In this document: positions 10,711 through 21,793 of the stretch, piece after piece
Layout: every line of letters starts with the position of its first letter
How positions within the stretch are numbered: the first letter of the stretch is position 1
Assembly: GCF_000001735.4 (NCBI RefSeq)
Contig: NC_003076.8
Coordinates: 18,355,835 to 18,419,834, forward strand
DNA from: Arabidopsis thaliana
Lineage: Eukaryota > Streptophyta > Magnoliopsida > Brassicales > Brassicaceae
Direction of reading: 5' to 3'
Length of the DNA stretch: 64,000 nucleotides
Made by a program: the position numbers and the translations under genes
The notes under the pieces: model-generated
What the model was told of the DNA's origin: nothing
The model's input: only the letters and a program-made list of their open reading frames with translations
Databases searched by the model: none

Positions 10711-13142
10711 TTTTTGAGATTAATCAGTGGAAAAAGTAGAACGAATCAGAGCGCGAAATCGATTAGGGTTCTTCCTTTTATCTCTCTTCTGTTGCAATTT
10801 GATTTTTAAAAAATCTCTCTCTCGGAGAACCGTCGTGGCTTGAGTTTATCTCCGTCGTGATATATAAAGGCGGGGAGATCTGTGTGCCGTTGGTCCATCT
10901 TTGATAATATTTGGGCTTTTATTAGGCCCATGTTCTTCTTCTTTTTTAGCCAAAATTAGGCCTATGCTCTTAAATTCACATACAGTTCTATAGTGATCAA
11001 GCCCAAACCACATAGGCACATATATTTCTGAGTCTTTTATTTTCTTATTTTCGTATGTATGTGCCATGCATGTTAATAATTAAAAAGTAGTAATACCTCT
11101 TGAATCAACTAAAACAAAATTAACAACATATAACATTCTCTCGATCGAGTCTTGACTCTTGATGATATTTTCCCCTACACTATTTATAATAGAGAGTTTA
11201 CTCTTTAAATATATTTTCGAACATGCAATTGTATGAATTTCTATGATGAACCTGTTTATCTAATTGATTTCGTTATAGAATTCTAGTTGATGTCTTCTTG
11301 TGAACTCTCGATTTGGATATTTTGTATCTTCATTCAATTCTTCCTTCGCTAATCACAATTAATTTATCCGACTAATTTTTATTAAACCGTGGATTACAGC
11401 TAACCAATCAAATTAATATTGTAGTGTACAGTCACTTCTGCACTATGACACTGTTTTCTCTTCGCAATCAATATAACCATAAAATTTAATAACTCATCAC
11501 CTAATAAGGATACTATCCTTAGGAATTAGATAATATTCTTCCGGTTGTCAAAATAAAGATACTATTCTTACCTAATAACGAAAGTATGAGGTTGAATATT
11601 GGTTGATAAGATACTTTAACTAAAGAAACTATAAGGAAGAAAAAAAACATTTTTTAGGAGTCAAATACATTGATTTTGCTGGGGGATAGAGTTCTTTGTT
11701 CGAGTCAAAGAATACAAATATTTATAGATGACAACAAAAATCTGTTAAGCTAATTACGAACCCCCAACTGACATTCAATTAGGGTTATAATCTAACAGTT
11801 TCACTAAATCAGTATGTTACAAATTCTGATTTTGTTTTTTGGTTTATTTAAGTAAAAGGGTAAAATAAATATATAATTGGTAAATAAAGATGATTATGAA
11901 AGCAACCAATGGAGGAGACTAGAAATATGTATTCTCGAAAGAAAAATAAACAAAATGTTAATTAGAATTATAGTAGTCATCTGACGATCATATCCGTAGC
12001 AGTAACTTCATGTAAGATCCAAAATTCATACACCAGTAATTAATCAATATAGGCGGAATGGGCACATAATTTACGACTAAATGGTCAAAGTCGTCCGTAG
12101 AAAAGATGGAATCGACTTTTACCAATTCTTACGTTATTTTATAAAATAATTTCAAAATTGGTTTACTCAAAGATCCAAATGTCTTTGATTTGATATTGAT
12201 ATTTTAGTCAAAAAAAATTTGTCTTTGATTTGATATTTTTTAACTTTTCACGATATGTTTTAATTTTCTTTTTTTGAATGTCAAAAGGTATTTAATTCTT
12301 TACAGTTATCATATCTTTTTATTGTCTCATGATAATTTGTTACGTAAGAATCAAACTGTTACATCAGAAATCAAATGAATGGTAAACTATTAGACATGAT
12401 ATATTAGGCGACGTCATACTGCATATTATAACCTAAGATCCTGATCACTAAAAAAGAAATCAAATCGCGAACATATTTTTATGCTACTGCAGTTAAAATT
12501 AAAACATTTGATTAAGGGTGTAACTAAGAACAATAAAGTTATGGAAGTAGTGGGAAATTATGCGATCATATCGTATTTTAGCACCTCACTTTACAACTAT
12601 TTCTCATAAAATAGCATAAACAAAAAGATTAGTAATATTGTTGTAGTGTGACCCAAAAAAAAAAGGATAACAGGAGTAGTTAATTTACTGATTACTGCAA
12701 ATTTCAACGTTTGATTTTAGTTAAAGTCTAGTAAACATATCGTTCTGTTACTTAAAACGATGACTAATGCTGAATTGTTTTTATTTTTTTTTGTTAAAAG
12801 ATTAATTCTGAAATTCTCTATGAGCATTCCATCAGTCATTACATTCGTAATAAAGGAATTTACAATTTGAGAAAATTACAAAAATAAAGATATAGAGGCA
12901 TGAACCAAGTTACATACACATGGAACATTTATATAACTAATTCTCTTTTTTCTCCGAAAATTTAATTCTCTACATTTTATAAACTAAAACTTATATACAC
13001 TTGGGGGGTCCCACTTGGGATTTTTTTCTTCTACTTTCTTTTCATTTCTATTATAAAAAAGAATTAGATTTTCCTCTTAAATAAGAAAAAAAATTCCTCA
13101 CTTTCTAATTTAAGAAAGGTAAATGGTATTCTCGTAATTCAT
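10711..13142. other. Intergenic between two minus-strand genes
   Basis: Apart from the DCP5-like promoter at its left end and the presumed 3' UTR of CYP707A3 at its right end, this is AT-rich DNA with poly(A/T) runs. I see no coding frame with family resemblance, no tRNA-like structure and no clear transposon end. Confidence 0.6.
10859..10930 (-). promoter_or_regulatory. Core promoter region of the DCP5-like gene
   Basis: About 150 bp upstream of the ATG there is a TATATA stretch (10859-10868 region). Behind it lie two site II type TGGGCY motifs, TGGGCT at 10912-10917 and, on the minus strand, TGGGCCT at 10924-10930. Such motifs are common in plant promoters of RNA- and translation-related genes. 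The TATA sequence reads acceptably on both strands, so direction is judged from the gene. Confidence 0.45.
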
Positions 13143-15075
13143 CTATGGTTTTCGTTCCAAGGCAATAGGCAATCCATTCTGAGGAAGAGCGAACGGCCCA
13201 TACTGAATTCCATCGCTAGGCCCTACGATTGACCATCTGCAAATTACCAAAACACCCCTTATCAGAAAACACTTCTCAAAATAATGTCAATTCCCAAAAG
13301 GACTATTATCATTTTGAAGGTGTACCAACCTGTACTTAGTGGTGAGATGATGGATTAGAACAGAGATTTCAAGTTTAGCTAACTCATTGCCTGGACAAGA
13401 ATGAATCCCACTACCAAAAGGCATGAATGTATTCGGTTTCGGCGCAACTTCGAATCTCGACGGATCGAATTTCCCCGGATCCGAAAATATATCAGCATTG
13501 TGATGAATATTTCTGAATAGTGGCAGTACTTTCCATCCCTTTGGTATCAAATATCCTGTAAAGATAGTAAAATACAATTATTAAGACTTTAGCTTATTTC
13601 ATATGTAACATATTGATCTAACATATCGTTTATTTGTACATACCTTCGTATTCGACATCTTCGACAGCTTCTCTAAATGTGAAAGATAAGATTGTAGCAG
13701 CTCTTAATGTCTCTTGGATTACTCTATAAGTTAATGGCATCTTCTTTGTATCTTCCCAAGTGAGACTCTCTCCTTCTTTTTTATCTTTCCTTATTGCCAT
13801 TTGCTCTTCCTGTAATACCCAACAAAAACCCATTAATTCACGGAACTGCCACTCCCTTATGAGATTCTCAAATGTTCTTTTGAAAAAAGTGTACTTACAG
13901 TGACAGCTTCTAGAACAGTTGGATTATCAGCTAAGTACTTGAGGATCCACGTCAGAACACTCGCCGTCGTGTCTCTTGCGGCGAAGATTACTCCGATGAT
14001 GTTATCGGCGATTTGTTCGTCGGTTAATCCTGCTTTGTCTTCCATGAATGATCCGAGGAGATCTGTGTGTGATGATGGGTTTTGTCTTCTTTTGGATAAG
14101 ATGTTAGCGAGGATTTGAGCTAGCTCCTTGCGAGCTTTCATGGCTTTGTGGAATAATGTTCCTGGAAGATTAATCGGCATCGAATTGTAACCTTTCTCTA
14201 GAATGTAGTAGCATCGTTTTAGATCTTCTCGGTAATAAACTTCGTCTTTGCCGAGTATTGAGATTAACGCAACATTGAAAGTGTACTGATGAAACAAAAA
14301 ATGAACAAAATTTAGTCAGAAACAGTTTTTTCAAGTGTCAGTTATAAAACAGAGTATAGTGATAGAGAAAAACAGAGGATGCTCTGTTTTTAAGACAGAG
14401 AAAATAAACAGGGGACACTCTGTTTTTAAGAGAGAGGGGTTGGGGCTTACTGTTTTCATTTCCTGGTAAGTGTTGAGTTGAGTTCCATCCCAAGAATTGA
14501 GTGATTCTTGAGCAATTGATTCAATGTGAGGGACCATGTTTCTGATTGCATCAGGCATGAAAGCTCTTAAAACAAGCTTTCTAAGTTTGGAATGATAATC
14601 TCCTTGATGGAAGAAGATGGCTTGTTTTCCAAGCATCCTCTCTTTACTGGCCGGAAAAGTCGGTTTAAACAAATGAGACTTTGTAACCAATACGAATTTC
14701 GCTGCTTCAGGGCTCGAGATCATCACACATGGACATCCCAATACATGAGTCTTGAACACCGATCCGTATCTGTTTTATCAAAACAAGTTATATAAAGAAA
14801 AAAAGTCAACTTTTTTGTTTGTAAGACAACAAAGTTTGAATTTTGAGGATTTTCAAGAAGACTCTGTTTTTAGACCTTCTCTGTTTTGCTGCAAAGAACA
14901 CATTAGGGTCTTGTGAGTAAAGTTGGAATGTTTCGCCGACGTAAGGATAACCCATTGTTCCCGGAGGAAGAGGGAGTTTCGTGGAGGAGCTACGGCGGAC
15001 TCCGGCGATAAATCGGAGTAAACAGAGAAACAGAGCCGCCGCGGAGAGAGTGAGAAACAAACCGGAGAAATCCAT
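13143..15075 (-). CDS. CYP707A3: Abscisic acid 8'-hydroxylase, cytochrome P450 707A3
   Basis: Six exons on the minus strand (15075-14876, 14769-14451, 14285-13899, 13809-13644, 13555-13330, 13236-13143) give 463 residues, the family's usual length. Visible features: an N-terminal signal anchor (LFLTLSAAALFLCLLRFIAG), the proline hinge LPLPPGTMGYPYVGE, the I-helix oxygen-binding motif AARDTTAS, the K-helix ETLR, the meander FDPSRF and the heme loop PFGSGIHSCPGNE with Cys411 as axial ligand. CYP707A enzymes sit in the ER and hydroxylate ABA at C-8', giving phaseic acid, the main ABA breakdown route. They act in seed germination, and CYP707A3 in particular in vegetative recovery from drought and in humidity response. 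Every junction keeps frame and the gene looks intact. Flanks are gene-poor, with 11 kb upstream. Confidence 0.96.
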
Positions 15076-15185
15076 TATCTTCGTCTTTTAAACAATGGGA
15101 ATTCGAAGTATGTTTTGTGAGTTCTCTCTCTAATGGATTGGTTTTTGTGTTGGAGATGAAAAATCAAGTGGGAGAGATGAATTGG

Positions 15186-15304
15186 TTTTATAGGCAGTGG
15201 AGGAGAGAGAAGGATGAGGAAACAAATTGGAGAAGGGAGTTTCCTAAAAGGAACCTTTTTTGGAGCCAGCTAATTTGAGAGAGAGTGACGAGAGCACGTG
15301 TCCA
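15186..15304 (-). promoter_or_regulatory. CYP707A3 proximal promoter: TATA box and ABRE
   Basis: On the minus strand a TATAAAA box lies at 15192-15186, about 115 bp upstream of the ATG. A perfect G-box/ABRE, CACGTG, lies at 15295-15300 (minus-strand context GGACACGTGC), about 220 bp upstream. An ABRE fits known ABA-induced feedback expression of CYP707A genes. That this particular site acts so is inference. Confidence 0.6.
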
Positions 15305-17287
15305 AGAGCATGCAAAAAAAAAAAAGGAGCGTGTGAGATTTTGACCAAAAATTTAGCCACCGTTAATTAAATTATGCCTCTTTAATTAATTATGGATTAA
15401 GTCAAGGAAAGGGGCAATTTTGGCCCTTAAGTATAGACAAAGGAAAGGAGGTAATGGGCGGTTTTTTTTTATTAGATGTTTTGCCATGTTAATGGAACGC
15501 TATACACTTCATGGAATTATACTATTAGTTCTTTAAAACCAAGTCCAACACTCTTGTGTTTATCTCTGTTTAGGATTCAATAGTGATTAATGAATGATGA
15601 TATAAGTGTATGTATGATTTGGGTCCGAGTATCTTGAAAATAAGATTTAGAGTTGTATTTTTAACGAAATAGTTTTCTAAAAAGTTTTTAAATTATTAAA
15701 ACCCCATTGTTAAAAAATAAAAAGATTAATAATAAGTTTTAAGAATTTACAAAGATTAAAATTAATATTTAAATGACTATTTGACATTCTTTTTCTTTTT
15801 TTGTTGCTAAAGGAAGACAATTTGACATATTCATAATTACTATATAGCATTAGATATATTTGTCATTTTAACAAATGATTACAATTGTTTGACTGAAAAA
15901 ATGTCTTAAGTTAAAAGGACTTATGTTTTTCACTTGGTTCATACTAAATTATTCTCTGGTATAATTCTATGCGTAATAAGTCATTTGAATAACAAATTTT
16001 ACTTTTGCACTAAAGAAAAACTGAAACTAGTGATTAAACGGTAATGGGAAAACCCACGTGTGGTCATTGAAAACAAAAGACAGATAATCCAAGTTTTCAG
16101 GACTAATTACTTATGATCTAGTAGCTTATGATTATATATGTCAGTAATAGTAAGCCCACTTGTTATACTAACTTAATTATTCATAGATACTAATTTCTCT
16201 CCCACGTTCGCCCTGCATTACAGCCATATATTATTACTTTATTAGTAGCTTATACGAATTAATCAAAACCTATGTGGTTGACCCCAACAAAAATCAAAAC
16301 CTATATATGTGCTTAGAACTTAATCAGATTACATATAAAAATAAAACTTGACTTTCATTTTTCTTCTTTTGCTAAACGTGACTTTCATTTTTCAAATCAT
16401 AGAAGTAGGTTTAACTTACAAAAATTATTGATGAAATAAGTATTATAGTTTTGATAAGAGTTTTAATATTCATTGACTTTTGTTTTGTATCTATATAATA
16501 CAAATTGACTTTCTGCCTGTGAAATAAAAACATAAAATTTCTTGAGGGATCTAGGACCAAAGACTTGAATACTTATTTGTCTACGTCCTTATTAATTTTG
16601 GAAGTTAGAGAAGTCTAACTATCACCAAACATCTTGTAAAATTAATACATTAAGTAGTACATATTAATTTTAACAACTATTTCACCTAAAATATATAGAA
16701 TCATGTGCCCCACCATAGATTACATATTAAGTTTGACCCCAAAAAATGATTACATATAATTTACGAACTATAGTACGTAAAGTTAATGTGGAACAATCTG
16801 ATATGCATGGATTGTGTAAATCTTGAACTTTTTTATAGCTTAATTAGAAAATTCTACTTTTATCTAGAATCTAATAGTGATAATATTTATAATGGATCCA
16901 GAAGTTAAAGATAACATATTTTCACTTTAACGAAGCGCAAACGAACACAATACAACTATACACTTTGACCCAAGAAAATTAATGTTGAGGCAGTCAAAAT
17001 CGGTCAGAGATCGACAAACTTATGATCAACACATAGTTTAGTGACATTTGTCTTATCAAGGTTGTGGCCTCCATATAAATCTTTTTGAAGATAAGAATAT
17101 ATATGTGACTTTTCATATTCAAGAAACATCCACATCTCCCCATAATTTAATAAATACAAAAATCTTAAATTTGAAAAGTATTCAGTGACTATATAGTTGG
17201 GGAAATTAATCATAGAACGATTCCAAATTTAATGTCTTTCAACAAGAAACATATATACGCGGTTGAATAAATATGTAAGTTGCATCG

Positions 17288-17356
17288 TTACGCGGCATAA
17301 GATCTCGCCTCTTGCTGCTCATTGTACGTAGCAGTGCCGTGGTACGACTTCTTCAT
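17288..17356 (-). CDS. Candidate 22-residue small ORF in an isolated GC-rich patch
   Basis: On the minus strand an ATG at 17356 opens a 22-codon frame (MKKSYHGTATYNEQQEARSY, then AA) closed by TAA at 17288. Composition is clearly GC-richer than its surroundings and codon choice looks like real coding DNA. I do not recognise the peptide. It could be a short independent gene, the last exon of an unrecognised minus-strand gene whose upstream exon might be the coding-like patch near 18.5 kb, or a remnant. There is no clear acceptor immediately before the ATG. Confidence 0.3.
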   Translation of the reverse strand: MKKSYHGTATYNEQQEARSYAA

Positions 17357-17940
17357 CAAATTAAATTTTGTATTATAGTATATAGATACTTAATTATATT
17401 ATATGATTGTCAAACGGAATTTATCTATCAAGAATGGCGTGCAAATGTGCAATCATGCTGGTATTATTAATTGTATCGTATTAATATAGAGAATATATTC
17501 AAAGTGACAATTTAGTTGATACATTATACACTTCATAAAATTAATATAATTTGTTTACGGTACATTACAATACAAGTACATGCTTTAAGCCAAATGTTGT
17601 GATCTAGCAGCTTTGGAATGACACTTTAATTATTTGTTTTATTTTCCATCCAGAATTTATCCGGATATAAATCTATATGTATTATGTATGTTGGATGTGC
17701 CCAAAAAAAAAAAAAGTATTATGTATGTTGGATATACATAAAAAATTAAAAAGTGAAAACATGATTGATGACATTTAGTATTCTCTTCATTAATTGTACG
17801 TAAGTGTTACAAGTGTGTTGTCGTAAAAAAGTAAGGGAACCCGCTTATGTGTTTGTTTCACGACAAAGCACAATTTGCGTTGCATTTAAAGTAATACTTT
17901 GTTTGTGTTTGAGCAAAAACAATTGTAGCGCAAGGTACAC

Positions 17941-17964
17941 AAAGAAAGAAAGAAAGAAAGAAAG
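17941..17964. repeat. GAAA microsatellite
   Basis: Six tandem copies of AAAG/GAAA, uninterrupted. Confidence 0.85.
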
Positions 17965-18477
17965 TAAACATGAGCTTTTGATATTCCGTTGCATTTATAT
18001 TATTTTTTTAAAACTACACAATTAAAAAAATTATTAGAATATTTGAATGCAACTTTTTCATTAGGTTTTTGGTATATATATACCTATATTATTATTACAA
18101 TTCAACCATTCATACACTCATGCATCAACTTCCAAACAAGTATAAACACTTAAATATATATTCCAAATTATTGATAAAAAGTGTTTTATAGCTATAGCTA
18201 TTAGCAACACCGTCGTGGAGTAAGAGCAGGCTTAATATTTATTAGTTATATATAAACTAGAATAATTTCTTTATGTTTTCTCAATAAATAATATTTAGAA
18301 AGGGAAAAGTTATATTGAAATGCTTACTTCCAAAAAATCTATATAAAAAAGGATAATCTTACAATTTTACGTACATGGGATAGATATATAAAGTGTTCAA
18401 CCATACTAAAATAATAGTAGAAATAATTCTTTTTTATATAGTAAAAATAAAAAGTTGAAGTATATGTTAGATCTATA

Positions 18478-18629
18478 TGACAAATTTTCGAATAGCTATT
18501 TGTTAACGACTCGAAATCGATCTCCCTCATCATTATGACCTCCCTAAGTTCTTTTGCAGCTGGAGGTTCATTAGTAACTTTTTCTTTCAGTTTCAAATTT
18601 AATTTGACCAATTTTGCTGTAAACACCAC
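18478..18629 (-). other. Coding-like patch, unidentified
   Basis: The minus strand from about 18629 reads VFTAKLVKLNLKLKEKVTNE, then PPAAKELREVIMMREIDFES, a balanced charged sequence unlike the low-complexity frames around it, and then decays into AT-rich DNA. No ATG in good context and no family match that I recognise. It may be an exon of an unannotated gene or a gene relic. Confidence 0.25.
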
Positions 18630-21497
18630 TTGAGAAGTGGACAGTGTACTATGTGTACTGTATATTTCACAATCTATACACGAGTGAAATTTTATAATAT
18701 ATGAAAATATTCACAAATAGCAGGAATGTCATAAGCTCAATGCTTTTTGTACCTTAGACCGACGGTATCTTTTCTGAACATGTGCAAACATGCCTTTATT
18801 TGCGTGCGTGACAGAAGCTTACTTTACTTGGATTTACGTTGGCTACTTCCCGATGAGGAAATCTTATGTTCAAAAATAAAATAAAAAACATATTTGCAAT
18901 ATACTATATTTTGTTAATTCACTTTAATACTATAAATGTGCCAAATTTTATCTCTTTATTTGTTTGTTCTCGCAATGGAAATCTTCTCTTCCCTTCTTGA
19001 TTCTTGTCCAGCATCTAGCAATAGTTAATTGTTATATAAATGGCGTATATGCGTATATTTATTTACTTTTTGGGCAAAATATGGCGTATGCACGTATACA
19101 AAATCTAACGTAGTAACAAATTCATGTATATGTAATATAACCAAATCTCGATAAATACAAATCTATTATCTTTACAAATGATGAGTTTCGTCATATTCAA
19201 ATGAAATATTCACACATGGAGGCCGCCTGAAAATTATTGATTTTGTAAATTGTAAGTCTCTGAACCGGCTTACGTATAGTCGTATATACATATATACATC
19301 ATACATTGTTCATAGATAAATTTCATTTTCCACGTCATGTTATTTGTGTGTAAATTACAGTTGAAGACAATTGTGAAATAAAGTAGCAATTAGGGAGGCT
19401 AACGCCTAACCGGCTAACCGTAGCCGGTGAACATTTTAGAGTCGTGCAATGAATTGTAAACGTATCCTTATCTTACACGTGTCCACAACTCTCATTTGAC
19501 ACGCCTCTTAGGGTTTTCGTATTCCAAACCTATTCTTAAACATCTCCGGACATATTCAAATCGTTTGAATTGTGTATATATGTCTGGTTTTTACATATGT
19601 AGTCATGTAGCTGTGTATATAGAAAAAAGGAATTTCCCCACGATTTGTGCTTGTATATGTTTTCCATGTGAAATTTATATACTCTTCAAATTTGTTAAGT
19701 GTGACGTCAACTTAATAATAATGTTTTTCATAAAATAACTTTATAAGAAATAGGTTAAAATTGAAGAAAAGAGAGAAGTATCTTCTTTATTACCTCGAAG
19801 CGTAAAGATCATAATAATTTTTTTAATGTGAAAACTACTTTAAGAATATAGAATGGTTTTAACTTGGATGCTTCATACTTGTTTGAATTTAGCTCAATGG
19901 GTTAACTAAACCAACCTTGTATAGATGTGTTTTTCTTATCTATTTGAATATAATTTCGATTTATCATCTCCCATATTAGAGGTATATAATTTCTTAAATT
20001 ATAATATAAGCTAAAAAAAAAATGTGATATGGCAATATATTTGAATACTATTATATATCAGATAATATATTTAGTTACATCATTACAAACAAAAAATACG
20101 AGCTTAACATTTGAGAGTGGTTAGTTTACTTACTTGCGACTTTTAAGTACTACAAATATCGTTTTGGTAACTCTTTTTATTTTTTTTGGGGGTAAGATTT
20201 TTTTTGTTACTCTTTATCTCTATCTATGTCACCGGTCACCGATGGAGTTAAACAAAAAATAATACAAACGAAGGGATATAAATTAATGGTACAAACGAAA
20301 TATCATCAAACGTATAAATTTTTGTATTGTCAAATAATTTTTTTTTTTTATCAAAAATAAACAGTCAAATGTAATAACAAAATTAATCAAAATAGGTAGA
20401 GGGTAAACTATGGGTGTAATTGACATAATTTTTGAGTAATTATAATAATTAGAGCAGTGAAGATAAATGAAATAGTAAAAAAAAGTAAGAATAACATGAA
20501 GGTTGAGTAACTGTTTAAATTTTACACAACAAAACAAAACTGAAACAAATAACTATATGCATTGTGATAAACAGTAAGCAATCGTAAAATAGTAACAATA
20601 ATTTTTTTAAATTAACCCAAGTGGTAATATATTAGCTAAATTCAGAGAAATTAGTATATTAAATTCATCTATAAGGTGATTCTAGTCAATTAGTCATACC
20701 CTAGCCCTACTACCCAGATAACTGTAAAAGGTAATTAATAACGACATAGGTAGAGCAATAAGATGTATCTTTACAAGCTTGGATAATGATCCGATTTTTA
20801 TCATTTCCTTAACGTGTGGCCGTGGTTTTCCACTCAGTCAACATCACTCTTGTGAATATTTTCGTTTTATGAAAAGCTTCACTCATTAAAAGGAAAAAGC
20901 AAAGTAAAGTTTCATTAAGGAAAATAAAAAATATCATGTAAATAATAATATTATATGTTACGACAACAAGTTGAGGGGAATTAGACAAATCTTAAATACT
21001 ACTAATTTCCTATGTTGGTTCCTTTTATAAAGACATTCAAAAGTTATTGTCTTGTTTGTTTTCTGTATTTGCCCCCACACGGTATCAAGTTACAGTAAAT
21101 TAAAGTGGAAAAATAAAAATATGATGTGACAATGATGAGTTAGATTGTCTGTACCAAACCTGCAACTTGTAACTGTAATAAGAAATTATTAATATTCTTC
21201 TTTTTGTTCACCAACAAAGATTGCTAATATTTATCCTAATGAATAGTAAATCTTATTTTAATTAATCACATGAGAAGACACGGTGGAAATGGATTCGGTA
21301 GCCTCTCTACTAGTTGATTTTGCGAGACTCTGAGACAAAATTGTGAGCAACAGAAAATAATTTGCTTTATCCTGTTCTCGTTATGGGTTTAAGAAAAATT
21401 ATGAACCTTAGTATTTGGATAACAAAAGAAGCAAATTTGGAGATTAGAGATGAGAATGTGCCTAAAACTAATTTTATGAGATGCATGTTGAAAACTA

Positions 21498-21793
21498 GTG
21501 ACACACTTTGGCTACACTAGAGTAACATTTTGTGTAGATTTAATGCCATCTAAAGCAATGGCAATATGGCATAGCAATAACCTGATAGTTGGATGTATCA
21601 AGTCATTTCAAGTCATTCATATTTTATATTTGAAGAAAATGGGAGATAATCATCAAGAGGAATCTTTTCTTTTTTTTGTTGATAAAGTAATCGAGAGGTT
21701 GATCTTTTAGCTAAAACACAAGAACTCAATCTTCTCGATACATATAATATCGGGTTCTGTAATATCCTACTCAAGTTTGTTTCTCTAGATTAA
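21498..21793 (+). pseudogene. RNase H-like (RVT_3 type) domain relic
   Basis: The plus strand encodes MTHFGYTRVTFCVDLMPSKA starting at 21498. This resembles the middle of plant RVT_3 domains, where a phrase like LGY-R-V-F--D carries an active-site Asp. About 190 bp on, in a different frame (from 21686), it reads SNREVDLLAKTQELNLLDTY, resembling the C-terminal N---D-LAK motif of the same domain, and ends at TAA 21793. The two parts are out of frame and separated by AT-rich sequence, so this is a decayed fragment of a LINE-type or cellular RNase H-like gene. The identity rests on short motifs. Confidence 0.45.

Noticed and set aside
17296..17340. Short hairpin CTGCT...AGCAG as a miRNA precursor
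   Set aside because: The stem is only about 5 bp and far too short for a plant miRNA precursor.
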